This document shows, piece by piece, positions 25,958 through 34,051 of a stretch of 38,711 nt of DNA (the first letter of the stretch is position 1; every line of letters begins with the position of its first letter). Position numbers and translations under genes: made by a program. Location of the stretch: assembly GCA_017472865.1 (NCBI GenBank), contig JAFUNV010000217.1, positions 1-38,711 on the forward strand, given 5' to 3'. The DNA comes from Ruminiclostridium sp. GTDB lineage: Bacteria > Bacillota > Clostridia > Oscillospirales > Ruminococcaceae. The notes beneath the pieces were generated by a model. It searched no databases. It had not been told where the DNA came from and saw only the letters and a program-made list of their open reading frames with translations.

Positions 25958-26671
25958 TTATTTTGTTTTTGGCTTTCTGCCTGTAAGAAATTCTATTGAA
26001 CGCTCGATAGAGGTTCTTACGTGCTCCATTTCAGGAGTGTGGAGCTTGCCCGCATTGCGGTAGTCGAAGCTGTTGCAGAAATCGTTGACGTCGCTGTTGA
26101 GCTGCTTCATGTAATTTGTAACAAGCTCGTCGAGAGCGTCGGTAAATTCTGTGAGGTCACCCTTCTGGAGCTTTTCGTTTGCCTTTTCCATAAGCATATT
26201 GTAATGGGGTACGCAGATATACTCCTGCGCCTTGAACAGCTTCTTGAAGCCGGGGTCCTTTACAAACATGGTAAAGACCGTTTCCAGCATGTGGTTAACA
26301 CCCCATTCAACCTTGCTGCACACAAAGCAGGTTTCTTCCATTTCTGCCGCCTTTTTTGCCTTCTTCTGCTTTGCGCTGTTCTTGAAGATAAGCGCCTTCT
26401 TGTCGAAAATATTGGTACGTGCGGTTTCAAGGTATGTATTAAGCATAAGCGCAAGGGAGAGGCGGTTGTTCTGCTGTAAAAGCATTTCATAATGAGTAAA
26501 GCAGAAGCCCAGCTCGTTGGTTTCCATTCTTACATCAGGCTCCATCATAGCCGCACCCATGATATATTCACTGATATGTTCTTCAACGGTGTTTCTCATG
26601 GCACAGATAGGACAGCCGCAGCGTGGCTCAAAGACTTCGTTAACGGGAATTGTTAAAATACTTTCTCTCAT
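25958..26671 (-). CDS. DUF6062-like Cys-rich cytoplasmic protein
   Basis: The 237-residue protein carries two similar metal-site-like blocks. Near the N-terminus CGCPICAM is followed by GFCFTHYEMLLQQNN. In the middle ETCFVCSKVEWGVNHMLE is followed by YICVPHYNMLMEKAN. Each has CxxC and then a Cys-x-x-His, so the protein looks like an internal duplication with two zinc sites. The rest is helical. I recognise this pattern as DUF6062 with moderate confidence. The function is not known. No membrane segments are present. GAGGAAAAA precedes ATG 26671, and the promoter region is shared divergently with the glycosylase gene. Confidence 0.75.
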   Translation of the reverse strand: MRESILTIPVNEVFEPRCGCPICAMRNTVEEHISEYIMGAAMMEPDVRMETNELGFCFTHYEMLLQQNNRLSLALMLNTYLETARTNIFDKKALIFKNSAKQKKAKKAAEMEETCFVCSKVEWGVNHMLETVFTMFVKDPGFKKLFKAQEYICVPHYNMLMEKANEKLQKGDLTEFTDALDELVTNYMKQLNSDVNDFCNSFDYRNAGKLHTPEMEHVRTSIERSIEFLTGRKPKTK

Positions 26672-26714
26672 AAGGTTTTTTCCTCTATTTTCATAAAATT
26701 TTCATAACGTAGTG

Positions 26715-26743
26715 TTGAAATTATACTTAAATTGTATTATAAT
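26715..26743 (+). promoter_or_regulatory. Promoter of the OGG1-like glycosylase operon
   Basis: TTGAAA (26715-26720), 17 bases and TATAAT (26738-26743). A minus-strand TATAAT (26720-26725) overlaps this region and may serve the DUF6062-like gene, but its -35 box is poor. Confidence 0.75.
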
Positions 26744-26827
26744 AAAAAGAAATAATCAAGAGTTTTGCGAAAATTTTTCATTTTCGGCGAAATTTTGTGT
26801 AAAATACATAACAGGCAGGTCATTTTT

Positions 26828-27628
26828 TTGATAAAAGAGTACTCAATAAAAACCGATACCCTTAATTTGCTTCAGACTCTGGAGGGCGGGCAGGCATTCC
26901 GCTGGTCCCACGACGATAACGGTATTTTTTCGGGAATAGCGGGCGGAAGGCTTTTAAAGCTCCGACAGGACAGCGATGGTATTACTTTTCTCGATATTCA
27001 AGAGGAGGATATACCCCGCTGGCTGGAATATTTCGATATGCAGACCGACTACGGCGGAATTATCGACCGCTTTTCTGCCGATGAGACCCTGAGGCTTGCG
27101 GCAGGGGAGAACAGGGGACTGCGCATACTGCGGCAGGAGCCCTTTGAAACTCTTATAAGCTTTATAATTTCCCAGAACAACAATATCCCCAGAATAAAGG
27201 GCATAATTTCGCGGCTTTGTGAAACCTTCGGCGAAAAATGCGGTGACAGCTATGCATTCCCTGAGGCGAAGCGGCTTGCGTCAGCAACGGAAGAGGAGCT
27301 TTCGCCCCTGCGCGCAGGTTTCCGCAACCGTTATATTCTCGACGCGGCAAGAAAAACCGCAGAGGGAGCTGTAAACCTCGGCGGGATTTATGATATGACC
27401 TATGATGAGGGAAAAGAGGAGCTTAAAAAAATCGTGGGCGTCGGAGATAAGGTGGCGGACTGCGTACTGCTGTTTGCTTATCACAAGACAGAAGCCTTCC
27501 CCATGGATGTGTGGATCAAAAGGGTGGTTGCGGAGTATTATCCCGAAGGACTCCCCGAATGTATGGGTGAATACAAGGGTATTGCACAGCAGTATCTTTT
27601 TGAATATTTCAGAAATCAAGGAAAGTAA
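26828..27628 (+). CDS. OGG1-like 8-oxoguanine DNA glycosylase/AP lyase (HhH-GPD family)
   Basis: The 266-residue repair enzyme combines an OGG1-type N-terminal domain (NLLQTLEGGQAFRW) with the HhH-GPD domain. The Schiff-base lysine is Lys208 in IVGVGDKVADCVLL, and the catalytic aspartate is Asp227 in AFPMDVWIKR. The spacing of 19 residues equals that in human OGG1 (K249/D268). The helix-hairpin-helix region and SFIISQNNNIPRIKGII are also conserved. No Cys cluster for an iron-sulfur centre is present, which argues against Nth/MutY. I choose TTG 26828 because homology starts a few residues later and an AGG lies upstream. An in-frame TTG at 26765 is possible but adds a hydrophobic extension unlike the family. 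Confidence 0.88.
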   Translation: MIKEYSIKTDTLNLLQTLEGGQAFRWSHDDNGIFSGIAGGRLLKLRQDSDGITFLDIQEEDIPRWLEYFDMQTDYGGIIDRFSADETLRLAAGENRGLRILRQEPFETLISFIISQNNNIPRIKGIISRLCETFGEKCGDSYAFPEAKRLASATEEELSPLRAGFRNRYILDAARKTAEGAVNLGGIYDMTYDEGKEELKKIVGVGDKVADCVLLFAYHKTEAFPMDVWIKRVVAEYYPEGLPECMGEYKGIAQQYLFEYFRNQGK

Positions 27629-27639
27629 GAGGATTTATT

Positions 27640-28026
27640 ATGTTTTGTAATAATTGCGGAAAATTTGTTGAAAACGGTGCGGTTTTCTGCACCAACTGCG
27701 GAAAGAAAATGGAAACACCTCCCGCTGTAACAGAAGCGGAGCAGGCGGCTGAAGCTATGGCACAGGAAAGCACACCCGTTCAGGAAAATATACCTGTTCA
27801 GGAGCCTGCACCTGCCTATGAAGCTCCCCGCGCAGAGCAGACCAACGTCGGTGCTTACGAAAGCACCACATACGTTCCCCCTGTTATGCCTGAGATGAAC
27901 AAATATATGAATGAACCTGAAAAAACCTACTTCGGAAAAGGCGCACTTGCGTTCTGCCTTGTGATAATCGGACTTCTTTCCATTTCCACAGGTGTTTTTG
28001 CAGGATTGTACTTTTCAATGATATAA
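27640..28026 (+). CDS. Zinc-ribbon protein with a C-terminal membrane anchor
   Basis: The 128-residue protein opens with a zinc ribbon (MFCNNCGKFVENGAVFCTNCG). A Glu/Pro/Gln-rich linker with repeated PVQE units follows, and then a single C-terminal transmembrane helix (ALAFCLVIIGLLSISTGVFAGLYF). It is probably tail-anchored with the ribbon in the cytoplasm. It lies 11 bases after the glycosylase gene and 3 bases before the metalloprotease-like gene, so the three are likely co-transcribed. The function is unknown. AAGAGGA serves as the ribosome binding site. Confidence 0.8.
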   Translation: MFCNNCGKFVENGAVFCTNCGKKMETPPAVTEAEQAAEAMAQESTPVQENIPVQEPAPAYEAPRAEQTNVGAYESTTYVPPVMPEMNKYMNEPEKTYFGKGALAFCLVIIGLLSISTGVFAGLYFSMI

Positions 28027-28029
28027 ACT

Positions 28030-28644
28030 ATGAGTATAAAAGCACGCAATAATTTACGATATGTAAAATATATTATAATAATAGCCGTTGCGGTCGGAGC
28101 CGGAATTTTTCTGGGCAGGTTCATTACCGACTACAAGACGCAGTATCTGCTCAGCCGTGAGTTCTGCGGCAGCTATCGGGGTATTGACGTATATAAATGC
28201 GGCGAAATCAATGCCGATAACTTTGTAGGCCATGCATATATGCTGGAGCAGGCGCCCGATGTACTGACAGAGTGCTGCACGGAAATGTATTTTACAGGCG
28301 GCGACCTTTCTGTGCCCGTGGTAGGGCAGAAAAACAGGAAAGCGCTGGGGCTGACACAGGATTCCACAATTTATATTTCCACCGATACTTTTAACGTTGA
28401 CGTAGTTTATCACGAGCTTTTCCATGCCTACGATAATGTGAACGGCAAGCTTTCGGAAAGCAGTGAATTTCAGCAGATTTATTACCGTGAGAGTGACAAG
28501 GTGTTTTTTGAAGCGGTGGATGAGGATTCTAATTATGCGGAATTCTTTGCAGCGGCAGGTGCGGCATATCTTCTCGAACCCGAGGTTCTGGAGGCGGCCG
28601 CGCCCCTTACATACGAGTATATCTATAATCTTTTAGGCGAATAA
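28030..28644 (+). CDS. Putative membrane-anchored zinc metallopeptidase (HExxH)
   Basis: The 204-residue protein has one N-terminal helix (YIIIIAVAVGAGIFLGRFI) that should anchor an external domain. That domain contains HELFHAYD, an HExxH site with His128, Glu129 and His132. About 40 residues later comes YAEFFAAAGAAYLLEP, where Glu171 is a candidate third metal ligand (gluzincin-like). The spacing and the short size recall small M34-like/Pro-Pro endopeptidase-type enzymes, but no clear family is recognised. The substrate is unknown, perhaps an envelope protein. It starts 3 bases after the zinc-ribbon gene, and an ung gene follows. Confidence 0.6.
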   Translation: MSIKARNNLRYVKYIIIIAVAVGAGIFLGRFITDYKTQYLLSREFCGSYRGIDVYKCGEINADNFVGHAYMLEQAPDVLTECCTEMYFTGGDLSVPVVGQKNRKALGLTQDSTIYISTDTFNVDVVYHELFHAYDNVNGKLSESSEFQQIYYRESDKVFFEAVDEDSNYAEFFAAAGAAYLLEPEVLEAAAPLTYEYIYNLLGE

Positions 28645-28683
28645 GTGTATAATTATACTGAAAGTATAAGAAAAGGAACGATT

Positions 28684-29349
28684 ATGGTTAATCTTGGAAA
28701 CGAATGGGACAGCCTTTTAGCGGGTGAGTTTGAGAAACCCTATTATCTTCAGCTCCGCAGTTTTCTGAAAGCTGAATACAATTCGTACACAATTTACCCC
28801 GGCATGTACGATATTTTCAATGCGCTGAAAATCACTTCCTACAACAATGTGAAGGCGGTAATCCTCGGACAGGATCCCTATCATGAGCCGGGACAGGCTC
28901 ATGGTCTTGCATTTTCCGTAAAAGACGGGATAGCTCTTCCGCCATCGCTTAAAAATATCTACAAGGAGCTTAATACGGATTTAGGTCTGCCGATTCCCGA
29001 AAAGGGCGACCTTACCAAATGGGCGGAGCAGGGAGTTCTGCTTCTGAACACTGCTCTCACGGTACGCAGAGGTCAGGCGAATAGTCACAGAGGAAAAGGA
29101 TGGGAGATTTTTACAGACCGTATAATCGAAATCATGAACGAGAGAGAAAAACCTGTGGTATTTATCCTCTGGGGTGCGAACGCAAGAGCCAAAACAGCGC
29201 TGATAACCAATCCCGTACATAAGGTGCTTACCTGTGCACATCCCAGTCCGCTTTCAGCCCACAACGGCTTTTTCGGCTGCCGTCATTTCTCAAAATGCAA
29301 CGAATTTCTGAAAGCAAACGGGATTGAGGAGATAGACTGGAGCTTATAA
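28684..29349 (+). CDS. ung: Uracil-DNA glycosylase
   Basis: The 221-residue family-1 enzyme removes uracil from DNA. The water-activating motif is [19 protein letters not shown] with Asp64 (the same number as in E. coli Ung). The uracil-binding [17 protein letters not shown] and the DNA-intercalation loop [18 protein letters not shown] are also present. ATG 28684 is chosen because AAAAGGAACG lies upstream. Starting further left at 28645 would add residues outside the family. With the OGG1-like enzyme 1 kb upstream it forms a small base-excision-repair cluster. Confidence 0.97.
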   Translation: MVNLGNEWDSLLAGEFEKPYYLQLRSFLKAEYNSYTIYPGMYDIFNALKITSYNNVKAVILGQDPYHEPGQAHGLAFSVKDGIALPPSLKNIYKELNTDLGLPIPEKGDLTKWAEQGVLLLNTALTVRRGQANSHRGKGWEIFTDRIIEIMNEREKPVVFILWGANARAKTALITNPVHKVLTCAHPSPLSAHNGFFGCRHFSKCNEFLKANGIEEIDWSL

Positions 29350-29386
29350 AACGATGCCTTACTGTCGCATAGAAGCTGTAATCCCG

Positions 29387-29411
29387 CTGTTCTGCAACTG
29401 CGGGATTAACT
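29387..29411 (+). terminator. Terminator-like hairpin after ung
   Basis: AATCCCGC pairs with GCGGGATT, with an inner GTT/AAC. No clear T run follows (AACTGTTTCCC). The outline is close to the hairpin at 25847-25874. Confidence 0.5.
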
Positions 29412-29459
29412 GTTTCCCATAAAAAACAATCCTGATATATAAATAAATTAAAAAAAGTA

Positions 29460-29489
29460 TTGTAATTTCGGGTCGCTTTATGGTATAAT
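29460..29489 (+). promoter_or_regulatory. Promoter of the RlmB-like / pseudo-ATPase gene pair
   Basis: TTGTAA (29460-29465), 18 bases and TATAAT (29484-29489) lie about 45 bases before the start codon. Confidence 0.6.
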
Positions 29490-29533
29490 GTAATGTGGTA
29501 TTTTGTTTAATCTACGGGAAAGGAACAAAAGAG

Positions 29534-30259
29534 ATGGACGAACAGATAATTTACGGGCGCAACGCGGTGACGGAAGCATTGCTTTCGGGGAAACCTGTTG
29601 ACACCGTTTATATACAGAAGGGCGCAAAGGGTCTGGGAAAAATCATATCCCTTGCCAAAGAAGCAGGCGCGGTCGTAAAAGACGCAGGCGATGAAAAACT
29701 CAACACGCTTTCCGAGGGCGGAAAGCACGGAGGAGTTGCGGCGGTTCTGGCGGCGGCGGAATATGCCACGGTTGAGGATTTGCTGAAGGTTGCCGAGGAA
29801 AAAGGCGAACCGCCTTTCCTGGTTATTGCCGATGAAATCCAGGACCCCCATAATCTGGGCGCACTTATACGTACCGCAGAGGCAGCAGGCGCACACGGAA
29901 TTATTATTCCAAAGCGCAGAAGCGCAGGTCTTACCGCTACGGTTTTCAAGACCTCGGCCGGTGCGGCGAACTGGTTAAAGGTTGCGAGGGTTTCAAACCT
30001 CGTTGAAACAATAAATGAGCTTAAAAAGAAAAATATCTGGGTCTATGGCGCAGAGGCAGACGGCGAGCCCTTCCACAAGGCTAATTTAAGCGGTGCGGTT
30101 GCGCTGGTTATCGGCTCCGAAGGCTTCGGGCTGGGCAGACTGGTGCGCGAAAGCTGCGACATGATTTTATCCATAGATATGTATGGAAAGGTAAATTCAC
30201 TGAATGCGTCCGTAAGCGGCGGCATTCTTATGTATGAGGTTGTAAGACACAGGAGATAG
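29534..30259 (+). CDS. rlmB: 23S rRNA 2'-O-ribose methyltransferase of the TrmH/RlmB type (SPOUT)
   Basis: The 241-residue protein has an N-terminal L30e-like substrate-binding domain (IIYGRNAVTEALLSGKPVDTVYIQKG) and a C-terminal SPOUT trefoil-knot domain. The three SpoU motifs are present: DEIQDPHNLGALIRTAEAAGA, VIGSEGFGLGRLVRESCD and IDMYGKVNSLNASVSGGILMYE. The order is typical of RlmB/TrmH group 3. ATG 29534 is chosen because AAAGGAAC is upstream and MDEQIIYGRN is the normal family start. The target nucleotide (G2251 in E. coli) is assumed from homology. Confidence 0.92.
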   Translation: MDEQIIYGRNAVTEALLSGKPVDTVYIQKGAKGLGKIISLAKEAGAVVKDAGDEKLNTLSEGGKHGGVAAVLAAAEYATVEDLLKVAEEKGEPPFLVIADEIQDPHNLGALIRTAEAAGAHGIIIPKRRSAGLTATVFKTSAGAANWLKVARVSNLVETINELKKKNIWVYGAEADGEPFHKANLSGAVALVIGSEGFGLGRLVRESCDMILSIDMYGKVNSLNASVSGGILMYEVVRHRR

Positions 30260-30270
30260 GAGGTGACGGC

Positions 30271-33200
30271 ATGGCTAAATTATCTCTTGACGATATTCTT
30301 GCTGAAATTGATGAAAAGCGGAAAAGCGACGACGGAAAAGAATCTTCGCTTAAATTCGATGACATTGATATAGACGATATACTGGGTGATACTCTCGGAA
30401 GAAAGCGTAAAAAGCCCACAAATGAAGATATCCGTTTTGAAAAGCGCAAGGCAGACCGACAGGCTAAGGAAGAAGCCGCAAAGCGTGAAGCTGAGGAAAA
30501 GGAACGCCAGAGGGAAGAACAGCGCAGACAAAAGGCGGAAAAGGAACGGCTTGCCGCTGAGGAGCGCGACAGAAAGCTGAAAGAAGAAGCCGAGGCCAAG
30601 CGCAAGGCTGCGGAAGAGGCATTGAAAAAGCGCCAGGCAGAACTTGCTGAACGTCAGCGCCGCGAAGAAATGAAGCAGCGCAAGGCTGCCGAGGAAGCGG
30701 CGGAAAAACTGCGCCTTAAGGAGGAAGCGGAAAAGCGCAAGGCGGAAGAAGCCGCGAGAATTGCCGCCCTCGCCGCAGAGGAGCAGGAAGCGGCACGCAA
30801 GGAAGCTGAAAGACTCCGCAGGGAGGAAGAAGAATCCGAAAAGCGCTTTGCCACAAAGAGTATTATATTTGAAGAAGCGCCCATAGAGCTCCCGAAAATC
30901 GAAGAAGAGTCCGAAGACGCCGCCCCCGCACCTGCAACGGCAGAGGAACTGGAAAAGGAAAAGGAGCTCCGCCAGAATAAGGTGGAAACCGAAGCGCAGA
31001 AGCGGCTTGAAAGAGAAATTGCCCTTGGCGACGATGACCCCGACGACTTCCTTTCCGCATTTAATCCTTATGACAGAGGAGAAAAGACAGGCTTTACGCA
31101 GATTATCGAAACAATCCCCGCGAAGCAGCTTTCTGGCGACACCGTAGGTATTGCGGGCGATGATTTAAAGGAGCTTGTAAAGAAGAATACAAACGTCAGC
31201 GATAAGTCCGTAGAGGAGATTATCGCAGGCGAGACCATGATAATGCCCGACTTTACGGTGCCTGAGCATAAGCCGTCAATCGACCTTGACAAAACCTTTG
31301 TGCTAGGCGACAGCTTCGGCGGAGATACCGCAGAAATCAGTAACCCCTATAACCCCGATGTGAATTTCCAGGGTGATACTGCGGAAATTTTCAAAGAGGA
31401 AAAACCGCAGAAAACAGCGGAAATCCCCGCGGAGAAGAAATCGGGCGGAACGGTTGAATTACCGAAGAAGAAAAAGAGCGATGACCCGCTTATTGCTTCC
31501 ATAAACAAGACTCTGGAGCAGAAAAGGCTGGACGATATAGCGGTTCAGTCGTCGCGCTCCGTTACCGAACAGCTTGAAAAGGCGTCGGCAGGCAGAACCC
31601 AGACCAACGGCTTCCTTATTGAGATAGACCGCCGTGCGGAAATGCCCAGAACGGGACATATTCCTGTTTCTGACCCTGTTGTGGGTGAGCAGAAGATGAA
31701 ATCACTCGCCACGAAACGCAAGCGCAGGATTACCGATTTCGTTCTTGAGGATATCACCGATGATGATGATTTTGATTACAGCGACGGCGACGATGACGGT
31801 TTTGACATAACCGACGATGATGGACAGATATGGCAGGACCTTACCGAAACTCATAAGAGCTTAAAGCTGAGATTCGTACTGCTCCTGATACTTACGCTGT
31901 TCCTCGGAGCTGTTACCATTATTCAGGAACTGGGCGTTCATATCAATTTCAGTCTTTTCGGCGCAGAAATCAACTTCTTGGATAAGAGATACTACACTGA
32001 TGGCTTTATTTATCTTAATCTGATTACAGGCGTAGCAGGAATGGGACTTTGCAGCTCTGCCATTACAAGCGGCATTTCAAAGCTGTTCAGAGGCAAGGCC
32101 GACTGCGACAGCATGGTTTCGCTAAGCTGTCTGCTGTCTCTGCTTGGTGCGGTGCTGCATCTTTCCAACACAGACTATCTCCAGCGCAGCATGGCGTTTA
32201 TCTTCGTGGCGGTAGCTCTTGTGGCTCTGCTTTTCAACACTCTTGGAAAGCTCAGCATGATTTCCCGTGCGAGAAAGAATTTCCGATTCATCTCCGCCGA
32301 CGAAAACCGCTATTATGCGGATATGGTAGAGGGTGAAAGCGAAATAGGCGCATTTACAAAGGGCGTAGTAACTCAGCTTCCTGTACTTGTGACAATGCGT
32401 AAGACAGAGTATCTCACTGACTTTTTAAGAAAAAGCTACTGTGAGGACAAGGCAGACAGAATTTCCCGGTTCTTAGCGCCGTTCTCCCTTGTTGTGGGGG
32501 TAATTCTCGGTGTTCTCACCTACTTCATACCCAACAGCGTAGAAGGCATGAGCAATAACATTTACTGGGCAAGCACTGTGGCTATCGGCTTTGTGTGTCT
32601 GTTCTCGCCCTTCTCAATCATGTTTATCGTAAACAATCCCCTCCGCCGTGCAACAAAATCCCTCTTACGAGGTGGAAGCACCGTTCTCGGTTACAGCACA
32701 GCAGAGGAATTCAGCGAGGCGAACTCCATAATCACTGACGTAGCCTCTATTTTCCCCGCTTCAAGCGTGGAATGTACAAACCTGAAGCCCTGCAGGCTTC
32801 AGAATTCCATCAACAATATTTCCCTTGACCAGGCGATTATTCTTGCCGCAAGCCTTGCAATAAAAAGCGGCTCAATCCTCTCCCGTCTTTTCTATGAAAT
32901 GATAGGCGGAAAGGAAGAACTTATTGCGGATATCGACGGCTGTGTTTATGAGGATAATATGGGTGTTATGGGCTGGTATGAGAACAAGCGTCTTATTATG
33001 GGCAACCGCGAGCACATGAAGCACCACAGCATTAAGGTGCCCGAAATGAGCGCAATCGCAAAGTACTGCCGCAACGGCTCTGATGCGGTTTACCTTGCGG
33101 TAGGCGGCGAGCTTACGATTATTTTCTTCGTCCGTCTTACAGCAAACCCTAATATCAGAAACTGTCTCTGCGACCTTTCCGACCGTGGAGTATCGCTGAT

Positions 33201-33585
33201 AGTAAAGACAACAGATTCTCTCGTAACGGCAGGAAAGATTGCTGACCTGTTTGACGTTGACCCCGAAAAAATCAAGGTTATAAACAGCGACCTTCACGGA
33301 ATTTTCGGCGAATGCACAAAATATACCTCCCGCGGCTCGGGCGGTATCACCTGCAACGGCACATTCACCTCTTTCGGCCGTGCACTTCTGGCGTCAAAGA
33401 AGCTGGTCAAGGACGTAAATCTGTCACAGACGGTAATGCTTGCAGGCATATTCTTAGCGGCGGTGCTGGGCGCAATTTTCGCCCTGTCCGTAAAGACTAT
33501 GGTATTCTCCCCCGCGGTAATTATTATTTATAATCTCTTCTGGATGCTGCCCGTTTTACTGGTTCAGGCGTTCAGAAAATACTGA
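30271..33585 (+). CDS. Pseudo-P1B-type ATPase with a long charged N-terminal extension
   Basis: The product has 1104 residues. Residues 1-45 are acidic (SLDDILAEID, DDIDIDDILGD). About 50-193 is a Glu/Lys/Arg/Ala-rich stretch expected to form one long charged helix or coiled coil. About 200-525 looks disordered and has repeated TAEI/TVEL units and an Asp-rich end. From about 530 there are roughly eight transmembrane segments in P1B order. SPFS (about 777) sits where the CPC metal motif would be, followed by SLLRGGSTVLGYS. At 823 an Asp lies in TDVASIFP, where DKTGTLT is expected. GNREHMKHHSIKVP matches the nucleotide-binding region, and VKTTDSLVTAGKIADLF matches the TGDN region. The TGE actuator motif and the GDGxND hinge are absent, so it should be unable to hydrolyse ATP by the P-type cycle. 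It follows rlmB by 11 bases and has a GGAGGTG ribosome binding site. Confidence 0.75.
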   Translation: MAKLSLDDILAEIDEKRKSDDGKESSLKFDDIDIDDILGDTLGRKRKKPTNEDIRFEKRKADRQAKEEAAKREAEEKERQREEQRRQKAEKERLAAEERDRKLKEEAEAKRKAAEEALKKRQAELAERQRREEMKQRKAAEEAAEKLRLKEEAEKRKAEEAARIAALAAEEQEAARKEAERLRREEEESEKRFATKSIIFEEAPIELPKIEEESEDAAPAPATAEELEKEKELRQNKVETEAQKRLEREIALGDDDPDDFLSAFNPYDRGEKTGFTQIIETIPAKQLSGDTVGIAGDDLKELVKKNTNVSDKSVEEIIAGETMIMPDFTVPEHKPSIDLDKTFVLGDSFGGDTAEISNPYNPDVNFQGDTAEIFKEEKPQKTAEIPAEKKSGGTVELPKKKKSDDPLIASINKTLEQKRLDDIAVQSSRSVTEQLEKASAGRTQTNGFLIEIDRRAEMPRTGHIPVSDPVVGEQKMKSLATKRKRRITDFVLEDITDDDDFDYSDGDDDGFDITDDDGQIWQDLTETHKSLKLRFVLLLILTLFLGAVTIIQELGVHINFSLFGAEINFLDKRYYTDGFIYLNLITGVAGMGLCSSAITSGISKLFRGKADCDSMVSLSCLLSLLGAVLHLSNTDYLQRSMAFIFVAVALVALLFNTLGKLSMISRARKNFRFISADENRYYADMVEGESEIGAFTKGVVTQLPVLVTMRKTEYLTDFLRKSYCEDKADRISRFLAPFSLVVGVILGVLTYFIPNSVEGMSNNIYWASTVAIGFVCLFSPFSIMFIVNNPLRRATKSLLRGGSTVLGYSTAEEFSEANSIITDVASIFPASSVECTNLKPCRLQNSINNISLDQAIILAASLAIKSGSILSRLFYEMIGGKEELIADIDGCVYEDNMGVMGWYENKRLIMGNREHMKHHSIKVPEMSAIAKYCRNGSDAVYLAVGGELTIIFFVRLTANPNIRNCLCDLSDRGVSLIVKTTDSLVTAGKIADLFDVDPEKIKVINSDLHGIFGECTKYTSRGSGGITCNGTFTSFGRALLASKKLVKDVNLSQTVMLAGIFLAAVLGAIFALSVKTMVFSPAVIIIYNLFWMLPVLLVQAFRKY

Positions 33586-33596
33586 CAGAAAAGTTC

Positions 33597-33624
33597 AACC
33601 CCGCAGTTGTAAGGCTGCGGGGTT
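33597..33624. terminator. Terminator between convergent genes
   Basis: AACCCCGCAG and CTGCGGGGTT form a perfect 10-bp stem. A TTTTC tract follows on the minus strand and GGCTGTTTATT on the plus strand. It separates the pseudo-ATPase gene from the minus-strand small gene. Confidence 0.75.
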
Positions 33625-33633
33625 GGCTGTTTA

Positions 33634-33906
33634 TTACAGAAGAATTTTACAGATTTTTGTTTCGGCGCAGATATAACCTGCCTTGAAATGCTCGACGCTG
33701 CTTATGTAGGTTATTATATCGTGACAAAGCTCCATTTCTTTCACCAGAGCCAGACATTCTTCACCGCATTTTTCTTTCAGTTCTTCCAGAAGTATATCAT
33801 AATCCTGCTTCATGTTTCTTATGCCTGCGTTGTCTATATTCAGCTTTCCGCTGATTCTCAATTCGTTGAATGCTTTCAATGCACGGTTTTCTTGTCTTAT
33901 ACTCAT
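33634..33906 (-). CDS. Small hypothetical protein, divergent from an XRE regulator
   Basis: The 90-residue protein (MSIRQENRALKAFNELRISG at the N-terminus) is predominantly helical (YDILLEELKEKCGEECLALVKEM) with four Cys spread along it and no membrane segment. I do not recognise the family. It has an excellent ribosome binding site (AAAGGAGG) and a perfect consensus promoter. The gene directly across the intergenic region encodes a Cro/C1-type regulator that could control it. Confidence 0.7.
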   Translation of the reverse strand: MSIRQENRALKAFNELRISGKLNIDNAGIRNMKQDYDILLEELKEKCGEECLALVKEMELCHDIITYISSVEHFKAGYICAETKICKILL

Positions 33907-33947
33907 TTTTGTCCTCCTTTTATTCGTTTTAATCAGATATATTTAAT

Positions 33948-33976
33948 ATTATATCCTGTTTAACTGAATATGTCAA
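33948..33976 (-). promoter_or_regulatory. Consensus promoter of the 90-residue protein
   Basis: On the minus strand TTGACA (33971-33976), 17 bases and TATAAT (33948-33953) form a perfect match. Its -35 box lies six bases from the -35 box of the divergent promoter at 33983. Confidence 0.85.
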
Positions 33977-33982
33977 TAATTT

Positions 33983-34011
33983 TTGCTACTCAAACCGAAT
34001 AAAAATATATA
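33983..34011 (+). promoter_or_regulatory. Promoter of the XRE regulator
   Basis: TTGCTA (33983-33988), 17 bases and TATATA (34006-34011). It stands back to back with the promoter at 33948-33976, so one bound regulator could affect both. Confidence 0.45.
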
Positions 34012-34018
34012 TTTGTGG

Positions 34019-34032
34019 TGTACAATTATACA
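34019..34032. promoter_or_regulatory. Possible operator of the XRE regulator
   Basis: TGTACAATTATACA is an imperfect palindrome (perfect TGTA/TACA half sites) placed between the plus promoter and the start codon of the regulator. That is a usual position for autoregulation. Binding is inference. Confidence 0.35.
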
Positions 34033-34051
34033 TGAAATGGCGGTGAGAGCA

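Noticed and set aside
26765..26827. N-terminal extension of the OGG1-like glycosylase
   Set aside because: It would add a hydrophobic stretch not found in the family and would start only about 20 bases after the -10 box. TTG 26828 fits better.
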